This document shows, piece by piece, positions 43,110-52,732 of a stretch of DNA of 64,000 nt (positions within the stretch are counted from its first letter, which is position 1; the number at the start of each line of letters is the position of its first letter). Under the pieces are notes generated by a model. The model searched no databases, was not told where the DNA came from, and worked only from the letters and a program-made list of their open reading frames with translations. The DNA is from Orenia marismortui DSM 5156 (GTDB lineage: Bacteria > Bacillota > Halanaerobiia > Halobacteroidales > Halobacteroidaceae), in assembly GCF_000379025.1 (NCBI RefSeq), contig NZ_KB900623.1, forward strand, positions 170,334-234,333. The letters are read 5' to 3'. Made by a program: the position numbers and the translations under genes.

Positions 43110-45401
43110 ATGAGAAAAAATATAGTATTAAGTCTAGTATTTTGCATGTTATTTAGCTTAATAATATCAAATTTAGCTTATGCAGAAGAAAGTTATCAAT
43201 CTGAGTTTGATAAAGTAAATATTGGTATAATTTATGAAGGCAATGATAAATTTAATTTAAAATTAAAAAAGAGGATTGAAAAGGAGGTATTAGAATTATT
43301 ATCTGATAAATATCAAGTTGAATTCAGTGAGTTTAGAGCTGATGATTTAGCAGTTCATAATATAGTAATGGATAAGTTATTGGCTAATCAGGAGATAGAT
43401 GTTATTATCACAGCAGGAATTTTGGGTTCTTACTCTGCCATAAGTAGAGATAATTTTAGCAAAGCAGTTATAGCTCCTTTTATAATTGATGATGATACTG
43501 TCAATTTTAGTATCAAAGAAGATAAGAGTGGAGTTGAAAATTTAAATTTTATAACTGTTAATTCTTTTTTGAAAAGGGATATTAAGTTTTTTAAGAGATT
43601 AACTAATTTTGATAAGATGACTTTTATAACTCCTAAGAATCTTATTATGGGAAATGAAAAAATAGTGGAGCTATTAAATCAAGAAGCAAAAGAAAATAAT
43701 ATAAAGGTAGATTACATATATACAAACAATTCAAAAAAAGATATTATAAAAGAATTAGATAAGGTTGAAGTAGCTTATATTTTCCCACTTATATCAGAGG
43801 ATAAAGGATCTTTGCTACTTGCTGAATTGAATCAACGAAAAATTCCTACCTTTACATTAGCAGATATTATGAGGTATAAAGAAGGATTTTTAGCAGGATA
43901 TTCTCATAATAAAGAAATAAATGCAAGGGCAAGAGCTGCAGCACTTAATCTAGAACTGATCTTGGCAGGAGAAGAAGCTGCTGATTTACCGATTTATATT
44001 GATAAAAGTGATGAGGAATTTGTTATCAATATGAAAGTGGCACATGAGATAGGATTTTTACCTGACTGGGATATTTTAGAGACTGCTAAGTTAATTAATC
44101 AGGATAATTCAGTCAAAGAAGAATTAACTTTACAAGAATCGATAGAAACTGCTCTTGATAATAATTTAGATTTACAAGCAGCAGAAAAAGATTTAGACAT
44201 AGCTCAAGATAATTTAAAACAAGCTAGCAACAAAAGAAAGCCGAAATTTGATTTAAATACTACCTATGCTCAGGTAGATGAAACTAGAGCAGGAAAAGGA
44301 ATTGCATCAGAACAGAAGTTAACTGGTGGGCTAAAGCTTGAACAAGTCTTATTTAGTGAAGATCTAAATGCTAATATAGATATCAAGGGAGATTTATACA
44401 AACAAAGTAAAGTAGAGTTAAAGAAGAAGAAATTAGATTTGATTTTAGATACTATTAATTCTTATATTCAAACATTAAAGGTAAGGGCAGATATGAGGTT
44501 ACAGGAAGAGAATATTCAATTAATTAAAGATAATCTAAATATAGCCAAAACTAAAAATGAAATTGGGGTTTCAGGACCTGCTGATATATATAGATGGGAA
44601 AGTCAACAGTCAGTAGGGTTAATGAACTTATCACAAGCAGAAAGTCAATTAAGGATGGTTAAGGATAATCTAAAAAGAACTTTAAACCTACCTTTAACAG
44701 AGGATATTGAACTAACAGAAATAGATCAACAGAACCTATTCCAAGAATTGTATAAAGAATTTAAAATTGATAATTCCTGGGAATTAGAAAATTTAAGTGA
44801 GAAACTGGTTAAAGAAAGTATTCAAAATTCACCAGAGGTAGAAAGTATAGATTATTTAATCAAAGTCAAAGAGAGAGAATATCAAATGAAGAAAAGAAGA
44901 TATTACCTACCTCAAATAGGATTATCTGCACAATATGATACTTATTTAGAAGAATGGGGTATAGATGGTCCAAGTGGGGCAGATGCTCATGGTGAAGATG
45001 AGTGGAGTATTGGTATTCAAGCCTCTTTTCCATTATATGATGGTGGTAACAAGAAGGTAGAACTTTCTAAGGTTAAAAAAGAGATTCAACAGTTAAAAAC
45101 AACTAAAAAATCTTTGGTAGATAAATTATCACAAAATCTTAGAAATAAACTAACAGTTGTTAATACAGAGTATAGAAAGAATAAATATGCTAAGGATGCA
45201 GTGGATACAGCATATAAAAATTTAGAGTTGGTTAAAGATGCTTATTCTAAAGGTCTTGTGTCAGTTGCTGAACTTTTGGATGCTCAATCAGCAGTAATAA
45301 ATGCTAAGAGGCAAGAGTTTGTAACCAAATATAATTTCTTGAATTCAGTAGCTGAGGTACAAAGAGCACTTGGAAATTTTGATATTATTGATATTAACTA
45401 G
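43110..45401 (+). CDS. TolC-family outer-membrane factor fused to an ABC-substrate-binding-like domain
   Basis: Exported protein (signal peptide about residues 1-26, ending LAYA) with two unlike halves. Residues about 35-330 resemble ABC_sub_bind proteins (PF04392): VNIGIIYEGND, DVIITAGILGSYSA, and a closing VINMKVAHEIGF section that matches their NLKTAKALGL ending. Residues about 345-763 are a TolC-type outer-membrane efflux domain with two long helical repeats (LTLQESIETALDNNLDLQAAE; AYSKGLVSVAELLDAQSAVINAK) and beta-strand blocks such as SIGIQASFPLYDGG. ATG at 43110 is used; TTG at 43107 is equally possible after GGAGGT. It leads an operon with an adaptor and an RND permease. The added domain may gate or select substrates (inference). 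Confidence 0.85.
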   Translation: MRKNIVLSLVFCMLFSLIISNLAYAEESYQSEFDKVNIGIIYEGNDKFNLKLKKRIEKEVLELLSDKYQVEFSEFRADDLAVHNIVMDKLLANQEIDVIITAGILGSYSAISRDNFSKAVIAPFIIDDDTVNFSIKEDKSGVENLNFITVNSFLKRDIKFFKRLTNFDKMTFITPKNLIMGNEKIVELLNQEAKENNIKVDYIYTNNSKKDIIKELDKVEVAYIFPLISEDKGSLLLAELNQRKIPTFTLADIMRYKEGFLAGYSHNKEINARARAAALNLELILAGEEAADLPIYIDKSDEEFVINMKVAHEIGFLPDWDILETAKLINQDNSVKEELTLQESIETALDNNLDLQAAEKDLDIAQDNLKQASNKRKPKFDLNTTYAQVDETRAGKGIASEQKLTGGLKLEQVLFSEDLNANIDIKGDLYKQSKVELKKKKLDLILDTINSYIQTLKVRADMRLQEENIQLIKDNLNIAKTKNEIGVSGPADIYRWESQQSVGLMNLSQAESQLRMVKDNLKRTLNLPLTEDIELTEIDQQNLFQELYKEFKIDNSWELENLSEKLVKESIQNSPEVESIDYLIKVKEREYQMKKRRYYLPQIGLSAQYDTYLEEWGIDGPSGADAHGEDEWSIGIQASFPLYDGGNKKVELSKVKKEIQQLKTTKKSLVDKLSQNLRNKLTVVNTEYRKNKYAKDAVDTAYKNLELVKDAYSKGLVSVAELLDAQSAVINAKRQEFVTKYNFLNSVAEVQRALGNFDIIDIN

Positions 45402-45419
45402 TTTTAAAGGAGGAAGAAG

Positions 45420-46646
45420 ATGAAAAAAATAAAAGCTTTATTAATATTATTAACATTAGCTGTTTTATCCTTGATAATAGCAGGATGTGGCAATAGTGTA
45501 GCAAAGGAAGCAGCAGTTAAGAAGGTTATCAGGCCCGTTGAGTATCAGAAAGTAGAATTAAAGAAGGTGGACTTCACTTACGGTTATTCTGGAACTTTAG
45601 AGCCAAATGTAAGTATTAATGTTAGTTTTAGGATACCAGGGAAGATAGAAAATATATTTGTAGAGGTTGGTAATAAAGTAGATGAGGGTCAATTATTAGC
45701 TGAGTTAGATAAGACCGATTATAAATTACAAGTAAAAGCAATGGAGTCTAACATAAGTCAAGCTAAAGCTGGAGTAAGTAGTTCCTTGGCAAAGGTTTCA
45801 CAAGTAGAATCTGCGATAGCTAGTGTAGAAGCACAGTATAGTGAAGCAACTAGTAGCTTTAATAGAATTAAAAGATTATATCAAAATAATAATGTATCTA
45901 AAGCAGATTATGATAAAGCTAAAGCTGCCAAAGAATCTGTTGAAGCAAAATTAAAACAGGTTAAAGCTCAATTAGCAGAAGCTAAAGAAGGTGTGGAAAA
46001 TGCTAGAGCAAGAGTTGATTCCTATCAAAGTCAATTGGAATTAGCTAAATTAAAGTTAAGCTATACTGAGCTAAAGGCACCTATGTCAGGAACTATTGTC
46101 AAGAAAGATTATGAACCAAATGAGAATATAAGTGCAGGTAGGCCTGTATTTACACTTGATGGTAATGGTGGATTTGAGGTAAAGGTATTTGTTGATGAGA
46201 ACTTAATCTCCAAGATAGAGGAAGGTCAGCAAGTAGCAATAGAAGTTTTAGCTCTTAATAAAAGTAATTTGCAAGGAAGAGTAGATGAGATCGGAAGGCA
46301 AATTAAGGGTTATAAAGGAAACTATCCACTAACTATAAGAATCACTAAAGGTCTAAAAGAACTAAGAGCTGGAATGACAGCAAAGGTTTATTTTAGTTTT
46401 TCAGAGGATAAAAACAAATTGATTTTACCAGTATCAGCAGTAATTGCTAATGATGAAGGTAATTTTGTATATACATTAAGCAAATTTTCTGATGGATATG
46501 CAAAAGTAAAGAAAGTTAGAGTAGAGACAGGAAAACTTAACTCTAAAGGTATAGAAATTTTAAATGGATTAAAGATAGGAGAACTTGTAGTAACTAAAGG
46601 TGCAACTCAAATAGTAGACAATCAAGAAGTTCGATTACTAAACTAG
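45420..46646 (+). CDS. RND efflux periplasmic adaptor lipoprotein
   Basis: Membrane-fusion protein that links the RND pump to the TolC channel. A lipoprotein signal ends with IIAGC (lipid-bearing Cys near residue 23). A biotinyl-lipoyl half-motif (FRIPGKIENIFVEVGNKVDEG) is followed by a long coiled-coil hairpin (about 95-215; KAAKESVEAKLKQVKAQLAEAKEGV) and the second lipoyl half (LSYTELKAPMSGTIVKK), then beta-barrel and MP domains. Length of 408 residues is normal. AAAGGAGG lies 9 bases upstream of the ATG; it is 18 bases after the TolC-type gene. Confidence 0.95.
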   Translation: MKKIKALLILLTLAVLSLIIAGCGNSVAKEAAVKKVIRPVEYQKVELKKVDFTYGYSGTLEPNVSINVSFRIPGKIENIFVEVGNKVDEGQLLAELDKTDYKLQVKAMESNISQAKAGVSSSLAKVSQVESAIASVEAQYSEATSSFNRIKRLYQNNNVSKADYDKAKAAKESVEAKLKQVKAQLAEAKEGVENARARVDSYQSQLELAKLKLSYTELKAPMSGTIVKKDYEPNENISAGRPVFTLDGNGGFEVKVFVDENLISKIEEGQQVAIEVLALNKSNLQGRVDEIGRQIKGYKGNYPLTIRITKGLKELRAGMTAKVYFSFSEDKNKLILPVSAVIANDEGNFVYTLSKFSDGYAKVKKVRVETGKLNSKGIEILNGLKIGELVVTKGATQIVDNQEVRLLN

Positions 46647-46662
46647 AAGGGAGGGCAAATAA

Positions 46663-49600
46663 ATGGGATTTACTGAATTAGCAATTAAGAAGAAGTATGT
46701 AACTTTTACTCTAATAGCCTTATTGATTATAGGTGGAGTTGGAGCTTATTTTAATCTGCCAAAATCTGAAAATCCAGGTTTTATTGTTAAAACAGCTACG
46801 ATAATAACTTATATGCCAGGAGCAAGTCCTGATAAAATTGAAAATTTAATTTCTGATAAAATTGAGGAAGCAGTCAAGGAAATACCAGAATTAGATTATG
46901 TAGAAAGTACAAATAAAACCGGTTTTTCTTTAGTAAAAGTAAATATAGAGTCACAATATAAAGATTTGAGACCAATCTGGGATAGCATGAGAAGAAAGGT
47001 TAATGCAATTAAATCTCAATTACCATCAAATAGCATAGGGCCTATTATTAATGATGAGTATGGAGATGTTTTTGGAACTATAATCGGAATTACTGGAGAA
47101 GATTATAGCTATGCTGAGCTTGAAGATATGGTTGAAGATATGCGTGATGAACTCTTAACTATAGATGAGGTTGCTAAAGTAGATATAGTTGGACAGCAAG
47201 ACAAGAGAATTTTCATAGAATATGATAATGATAAGTTATCTGAGATGAATCTTTCTCCATATCAGTTACAACAGATGTTAGCAGGAAGAAATATTATATT
47301 ATCAGGGGGGAATATAGAATTAGGATCAGAAAGGATTCCTCTAGAGCCAACAGGTGATTATAATGATGTAGAAGAGATTAAAAATACTTTAATTTCACTT
47401 CCTGATGGTAATATGATTTATCTAAAAGATATAGCAGATGTTAGAGAAGGATATATAGATCCAGCTCGTGCTAAGATGAGAGTAGATAATAAGCCAGCTT
47501 TAGGATTGGCTATCTCTATGAAAGATGGAGGTCAAATTACTAAATTAGGAAAGAAGGTTCAAGACAAGGTAGAGTATTTCAAGACTCAGTATCCAATAGG
47601 TGTAAATTTTGATTTTATCTCTTTACAATCAAAATTAGTTGAAAAGAAGGTAAGTAGTTTTACTGCAAACTTAATTCAAAGTACCTTAACAGTTATAGCT
47701 GTATTACTAATATTTTTAGGATTAAAAGAAGGAGTTTTAGTATCTACCTTAGTTCCGGTAGTAATTGCTATTACCTTTCTTTTGATGTCAATCTTTGGAA
47801 TAGGAATAGATACAATCTCCTTAGCAGCTTTAATAATATCTTTAGGAATGTTAGTTGATAACTCTGTTGTTATGGCAGAATCAATTATAGCTAAATTAGA
47901 AGAGGGAATGGGTAAATTAGAAGCAGCTATTTCTTCAGCTAAGGAGTTAAAGGTTCCATTATTAGTAGCTTCTTTAGTAACTTGTGCTGCATTCTCTCCA
48001 ATTGGATTTGCTCAATCTAATGTAGGAGAGTTTGCTGGTGGAATCTTTAAGGTAGTAGCCTTAGCTTTAATGACATCTTGGGTATTATCTTTGACTATGG
48101 TTCCTTTGTTTGCCGTCTTATTTTTGAAGATTGATAAGAAAGAAGAGGCATATAATGGGAGAATATATAAAGGTCATGGTAAATTACTATTAAGTCTAAT
48201 GAAGCATAAAGTGTTATTTGTAATCTTAATGATCTTCATAGTATTTTTAGGAGTTAAAGGAATGGGCTTAGTGCCTAAAGTATTTATGCCTAAAGATAAG
48301 AAGACTGTGATGACCTTTGAAGTTAAGATGCCTAAAGGGACTTCAATTAGAAGAACAGAAATGGTTGCCAGAAATATAGATGAGTATATAGAAGATAAAT
48401 TAAAAGTAAAGCCAGAACAAGAAGAAGTAAGCTTCTTTAAACAGCTATTATCTGGTGGAACTACAGTAAAATATAAAGATGAGGGAATATTAAATTGGGG
48501 AACTTTTATAGGAGAAGGTGCTCCAAGATTTACCTTAGCTTATAGTGCTGAATTAAATAGCCCTGAATATATTTACTATTTAATTAACACAACTTCTGTA
48601 GAGGTAATTAAAGATTTAATTCCTAAATTAGAAGGATATACTATTAATAAATTTCCTGATAGCGAAGTTAAAGCTCAAGAATTAGAGATCATGCCTGTGG
48701 GAAAACCAATTCAAATTAGAGTCTCTGGTAGGGAAATGGATAAGCTTTATGATATAGTTCATTCTGTCAAAGATAAGCTTAGAACAATTGATGGAGTTGA
48801 AGACATTAGTGATGATTGGGGATTGAAAACTAAGAAACTAACTATAAATATAAATCAAGATCGACTAGAAAAAGCTGGTCTAAGTAATAGAGATGTAGCA
48901 ATTTCTTTGCAAACAGTCTTAGATGGTATTCAGTTAACAGAATATAGAAAAGATAATGATATAATACCAGTATTATTAAGAGATAAGCAGAGTAAAAATA
49001 TTGATATCTCTACTTTAGAGACTACTAAAGTTTATTCTCAAAGAACAGGAAAATCTGTTTCACTAAAACAGATAGCAGAAATCAAGAATTTATGGGAGCC
49101 TTCTATGATTTATAGAAGGGATGGTATTAGAACGATTACTGTCAAAGCAGATACGAAGGAAGGTTATACAGCAGCAGAAATTAATAATCAATTAAAACCA
49201 TGGCTTGATCAGGAGAAATCAAGTTGGGGAAGAGGATATAACTATGCTTTTGGTGGAGAATATGAAAGTTCTACAGAAGCTAATGAATCTATTGGAGCAC
49301 AGCTACCTATAACTGGATTAGTTATCTTGTTATTGCTTGTTATTCAATTTAATTCTTATAAGAAACCATTGACAATTATATTAATAGTACCACTTACAAT
49401 TATTGGAGTAGCTATTGGTTTGCTAGTTACTGGAAAAGCTTTTGGATTTATGGAAATATTAGGGCTTATATCTTTGGTGGGAATAATTATTAATAATTCG
49501 ATTGTACTCATTGATAGAATTGGTATAGAATTAGATGAATTTAATAGAAGTCCACAAGATGCTATTTTAGAAGCTGCTAAAAGAAGATTACGTCCAATCT

Positions 49601-49815
49601 TCTTGACTAGTGCAACAACTATTTGTGGTTTATTACCACTTTGGTTTAGTGGTGATGCACTATTTGGTGGAATGGCGGTATCTTTAATCTTTGGATTAGC
49701 CTTTGGGTTATTAATAACTCTTGTAGCAGTTCCTGTAGTTTATTCTATAGTTTTTAATATTAATTATAAGAACTATGAGTATAAGATTGATGATAATATC
49801 TCTATAGAGGGATAA
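46663..49815 (+). CDS. RND-family efflux permease (AcrB-like)
   Basis: Proton-driven inner-membrane pump of 1050 residues with the usual duplicated topology: helix 1 at residues 13-30, periplasmic loop to about 330, six helices (about 335-490), second loop from helix 7 (about 515-535) to about 870, and the last helices (870-1030). Motif GMLVDNSVVMAESI in helix 4 contains the relay Asp, and GIIINNSIVLIDRI is its counterpart in the second half. AcrB's two neighbouring Asp are represented by one here. The pump belongs to the HAE-1-like group that exports drugs, dyes or lipids; substrate unknown. GGGAGGGC lies upstream of the ATG. Confidence 0.95.
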   Translation: MGFTELAIKKKYVTFTLIALLIIGGVGAYFNLPKSENPGFIVKTATIITYMPGASPDKIENLISDKIEEAVKEIPELDYVESTNKTGFSLVKVNIESQYKDLRPIWDSMRRKVNAIKSQLPSNSIGPIINDEYGDVFGTIIGITGEDYSYAELEDMVEDMRDELLTIDEVAKVDIVGQQDKRIFIEYDNDKLSEMNLSPYQLQQMLAGRNIILSGGNIELGSERIPLEPTGDYNDVEEIKNTLISLPDGNMIYLKDIADVREGYIDPARAKMRVDNKPALGLAISMKDGGQITKLGKKVQDKVEYFKTQYPIGVNFDFISLQSKLVEKKVSSFTANLIQSTLTVIAVLLIFLGLKEGVLVSTLVPVVIAITFLLMSIFGIGIDTISLAALIISLGMLVDNSVVMAESIIAKLEEGMGKLEAAISSAKELKVPLLVASLVTCAAFSPIGFAQSNVGEFAGGIFKVVALALMTSWVLSLTMVPLFAVLFLKIDKKEEAYNGRIYKGHGKLLLSLMKHKVLFVILMIFIVFLGVKGMGLVPKVFMPKDKKTVMTFEVKMPKGTSIRRTEMVARNIDEYIEDKLKVKPEQEEVSFFKQLLSGGTTVKYKDEGILNWGTFIGEGAPRFTLAYSAELNSPEYIYYLINTTSVEVIKDLIPKLEGYTINKFPDSEVKAQELEIMPVGKPIQIRVSGREMDKLYDIVHSVKDKLRTIDGVEDISDDWGLKTKKLTININQDRLEKAGLSNRDVAISLQTVLDGIQLTEYRKDNDIIPVLLRDKQSKNIDISTLETTKVYSQRTGKSVSLKQIAEIKNLWEPSMIYRRDGIRTITVKADTKEGYTAAEINNQLKPWLDQEKSSWGRGYNYAFGGEYESSTEANESIGAQLPITGLVILLLLVIQFNSYKKPLTIILIVPLTIIGVAIGLLVTGKAFGFMEILGLISLVGIIINNSIVLIDRIGIELDEFNRSPQDAILEAAKRRLRPIFLTSATTICGLLPLWFSGDALFGGMAVSLIFGLAFGLLITLVAVPVVYSIVFNINYKNYEYKIDDNISIEG

Positions 49816-49822
49816 ATAAATC

Positions 49823-49854
49823 AGAAAAGAGACCTAGCTAGGTCTCTTTTCTAA
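49823..49854 (+). terminator. Terminator-like palindrome after the RND permease
   Basis: Perfect 30-bp inverted repeat (arms 49823-49837 and 49838-49852) with T residues within the right arm but only a weak tail. May permit partial read-through into the patatin gene 20 bases later. Confidence 0.6.
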
Positions 49855-49872
49855 CATGGGGGTGATGTTATT

Positions 49873-51714
49873 ATGTCAAAGAAGTTTAGAATATATTTAA
49901 CTGTTTTATTATTAGTTTCTCTTAATTCAACTTATGTTTTGGCAAATATAAATGCAGATAGTAATTTGACTAGAGTGGTCAAAGATGAGGAAATATATTT
50001 AGTAGAAGATTATCAGCGCTTTAAATCATCTTCCCGTCCAAAAGTTGCAGTCGCATTGACAGGTGGAGGGGCTAAAGCTTTTTTTAATATAGGTGTGATT
50101 AAAGCTTTAGAGGAGGAAGATATTCCAATAGATTTAATTGTAGGAACTAGTATGGGATCGATTATTGGAACTATGTATGGTAGTGGAATTTCTATTGAGC
50201 AGATTGAAGAGATAGTAACAGAAGCTCCCTTTACTAATTTATTGGAAATGAATTTTATAGATAATGACTCTTTTTTTGAGACTGCTAAAGTTAATAAGTT
50301 TCTTGAGAATATAGCACCTTATAAGAGGTTAGAAAAATTTCCTATACCTACAGCCTTATTAACTTTAGAAGTAGATAGTGGGCATAAGTATATAATTACT
50401 ACCGATAGAATATCCAAAGTAGTACAAGCTTCCTATGCTATTCCTCATTTCTTTCCACTTTATCAGATGGAGGATAAATATTTTGCTGATCCTGGTATTT
50501 TAGAAAATTCCCCTGCTAAGGCAGCTAAAGCTTTAGGGGCAGATTTTGTGATTGCTACTACGTATACAGCTGATAAAAGTCATGATAGTTATGAAACTCC
50601 AAATAAGATAATTAATCGATATGTAGATATAGTCTCAGAGAAGAATAATAAGAGAATACTTAACAATTATTCAGATATAATAGTTGAAGCTGATATTAGT
50701 GGTTACTCTTTTTTTGATTTTAGTAGTGCTGGTGAATTAATTGAAATTGGATATCAAAGCACTAAAGATCAGATTTCAAAACTAAAAGTGGCCTTAAAAT
50801 CTAAAAGAATTCCTTTGAGAAAAAGAGTAGCTAGAAAGAAGTTAGCTTTAGATCAAGAGTTTAATGATATAAAATATGATAGAATTTTAGTTTCTTCTAT
50901 TATATTTAATCCAGTTCTTCATTATGGGCAAGACTATTCTTTCTTTAAACAAGATTTGTTAAGAAGTTATTTAAATATTCCCCAATATGGCTTTGAGTTT
51001 GAAAAAGATAAGGTTGATTTTAAATTTCTAGCAACTAATAATGTTACTAATGATTTAGAAGCAGAACTTAGGTGGAAGAAGTTAACTCAAAACACTGATC
51101 TTATAGCTAAGACCAGAATTGAGTCTAATGAGACTGATGATGGAGAGATAGGGATTAGATATTATGAGGATAATTATTTTTGGAGTGCAGGGGTAGGAAG
51201 TATTAATAATAATAGTTATGTTTTTGCAGATGCTAAGTATGAGCTAGGTTTTAATAGATTAGATTTAGAAGGAGAAATTGATTTATTCTTTGATGAAGCT
51301 GGTAAAGTTCCTAAAATTTTAATTTCTAAGAAGACAGTTTCTAAATTAAGCGATTCTTGGCTTTTAAAACCGAAAGTAGTATTTAATAATAGTGAGCTTA
51401 TAGAATCTCCTCTGATTTATCGAGGATCTACTCCAGATGATTTTAGTAGGTTTCAATTTTCTTTAGATTATGCTTATACCCATCAGTTTGTTAAAAGCAT
51501 AAAATTGACAAAAATTATTGATATTAAAGATATTGGCGCTTATTTATTCACAGATTATTTAAATGATAAAGAATCCTCTCTAGCTTATGGGGTTGGTTTT
51601 AATGGAGATTTTTATTTATTGGGACTGAAACCCTTTAGGTTGGATTGTTATCTATCTTATGATCAGAATAATGAGGAGTCTATTATTAGGGCTAATTTAA
51701 ATTATAACTTTTAA
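49873..51714 (+). CDS. Patatin-like phospholipase with predicted C-terminal outer-membrane beta-barrel
   Basis: Exported protein (signal peptide about residues 1-24). The patatin domain (about 55-310) has the oxyanion loop LTGGGAKAFFNIG, nucleophile elbow GTSMGS (Ser93) and the catalytic-dyad Asp in FADPGIL (near residue 206; DPG rather than the usual DGG). The remaining 270 residues alternate polar and hydrophobic positions in strand-like units and end in Phe (ANLNYNF), the mark of an outer-membrane barrel. This layout recalls the PlpD type (type Vd) secreted patatins, though no clear POTRA domain is seen. ATG follows GGGGGTGATG. Stands between the RND genes and tetR. Confidence 0.82.
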   Translation: MSKKFRIYLTVLLLVSLNSTYVLANINADSNLTRVVKDEEIYLVEDYQRFKSSSRPKVAVALTGGGAKAFFNIGVIKALEEEDIPIDLIVGTSMGSIIGTMYGSGISIEQIEEIVTEAPFTNLLEMNFIDNDSFFETAKVNKFLENIAPYKRLEKFPIPTALLTLEVDSGHKYIITTDRISKVVQASYAIPHFFPLYQMEDKYFADPGILENSPAKAAKALGADFVIATTYTADKSHDSYETPNKIINRYVDIVSEKNNKRILNNYSDIIVEADISGYSFFDFSSAGELIEIGYQSTKDQISKLKVALKSKRIPLRKRVARKKLALDQEFNDIKYDRILVSSIIFNPVLHYGQDYSFFKQDLLRSYLNIPQYGFEFEKDKVDFKFLATNNVTNDLEAELRWKKLTQNTDLIAKTRIESNETDDGEIGIRYYEDNYFWSAGVGSINNNSYVFADAKYELGFNRLDLEGEIDLFFDEAGKVPKILISKKTVSKLSDSWLLKPKVVFNNSELIESPLIYRGSTPDDFSRFQFSLDYAYTHQFVKSIKLTKIIDIKDIGAYLFTDYLNDKESSLAYGVGFNGDFYLLGLKPFRLDCYLSYDQNNEESIIRANLNYNF

Positions 51715-51776
51715 ATTATCTTAATTTCTTTTATAATTTAATTAGTAGTAGTTTATTTATAATATAAAAAAACTGA

Positions 51777-51804
51777 TTGTTTAATAATTTTTGTTAATTA
51801 TAAT
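51777..51804 (+). promoter_or_regulatory. Candidate promoter of the tetR gene
   Basis: TTGTTT at 51777-51782, 16 bases, TATAAT at 51799-51804. Moderately good sigma-A match. The CTGACTAGTCAG operator core of 42942 is not repeated here. Confidence 0.4.
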
Positions 51805-51826
51805 TAAAAGTTAAGGAGTTGATATA

Positions 51827-52396
51827 ATGCATCCCAAAAAAGAGAAGATATTTGAGGCTGCGATAGAGAAGTTTGCTAAAAAGGGTACAACTTCTACAAC
51901 GATGCAAGAGATTGTGAAAGCAGCAGGTATAGGAAAAGGAACTTTATATCGTTATTTTGAAAATAAAGAAGATCTAATTTTTTCTTTGATTGAGTTTAGG
52001 TTTAATATAATATTTGAAAAGGTTAAGGCTGATATAATTAAATTAGATGATCCTATTCAAAAAATAGAGAAAGTAATAGATGCACATTTGAACTTTTGTG
52101 CTATTCATGGAGCAAATAAATTTTTAATCCGAGAAGTTTGGGGATATAAAAGTAAATTTAAGAATGCTATTCAAGAGATGATGTCGCTTTACACTGGATT
52201 TATTAAAGATATTATTGAAGAAGGGATAGAACAGGGTAAATTTAAAGAAGTAAATGCGCTTAATGCAGCTACTGCTTTAATTGGGATGATTGATATAACT
52301 ATTATACGTTGTATGATGTTTGAAGAAGATTTTTTAACAAATAAAATTAGAGAAGATATTGTTGAAATTTATTTAAATGGAATGGTTATAGACTAA
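51827..52396 (+). CDS. TetR/AcrR-family transcriptional repressor
   Basis: DNA-binding repressor of 189 residues. The N-terminal helix-turn-helix (about 10-55) reads TTMQEIVKAAGIGKGTLYRYFENKEDLI, the classical TetR pattern. The C-terminal helical domain (about 65-189) would bind a small ligand. AAGGAG lies 6-8 bases upstream of the ATG. It closes the efflux cluster, so its most likely target is the palindrome at 42942 over the consensus promoter; this is inference from context. Followed by a terminator. Confidence 0.92.
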   Translation: MHPKKEKIFEAAIEKFAKKGTTSTTMQEIVKAAGIGKGTLYRYFENKEDLIFSLIEFRFNIIFEKVKADIIKLDDPIQKIEKVIDAHLNFCAIHGANKFLIREVWGYKSKFKNAIQEMMSLYTGFIKDIIEEGIEQGKFKEVNALNAATALIGMIDITIIRCMMFEEDFLTNKIREDIVEIYLNGMVID

Positions 52397-52445
52397 AAAA
52401 AATTTAACTTAATTATAATTTTTATTACAAGATATAGATTTAACA

Positions 52446-52471
52446 GAAAGCAGCTAATGCTTTCTTTTTTC
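52446..52471 (+). terminator. Intrinsic terminator after tetR
   Basis: Stem GAAAGCA/TGCTTTC with a GCTAA loop and six T residues. Confidence 0.85.
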
Positions 52472-52545
52472 TTATTGTTATTTAGATCTAATTATGTTTT
52501 AATATAATAGATAGATACTGATACAGTTCAGGAGATAGGGGATAG

Positions 52546-52573
52546 GAGATAAGAGATAAGAGATAAGAGATAA
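52546..52573 (+). repeat. Tandem 7-bp repeat (GAGATAA x4)
   Basis: Four exact copies of GAGATAA, with degenerate GGAGATAGGGGATAG text just upstream from 52531. Confidence 0.85.
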
Positions 52574-52682
52574 GAGGATCTTAGTAGGCATCAATCCTTA
52601 AAAAATTTATTGCAATAAAGCACTATAAAACAGCACATTTCTTAGATTATTTAATTATAATACAGGTGACCATCCTTATAAG

Positions 52683-52732
52683 AATTAATATATGTAGGGA
52701 ATGGTCGCGACCATTCCCTACATATATTAATT
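52683..52732. repeat. 50-bp perfect palindrome
   Basis: Each 25-base arm is the exact complement of the other, meeting at TCG/CGA. The GC-rich centre GTAGGGAATGGTCG is flanked by AT-rich ATTAATATAT ends. No T-run or gene end justifies a terminator; it resembles a REP-like dispersed palindromic unit. Confidence 0.85.

Noticed and set aside
52546-52573. CRISPR array
   Set aside because: The repeats are 7 bases long and directly tandem with no spacers.
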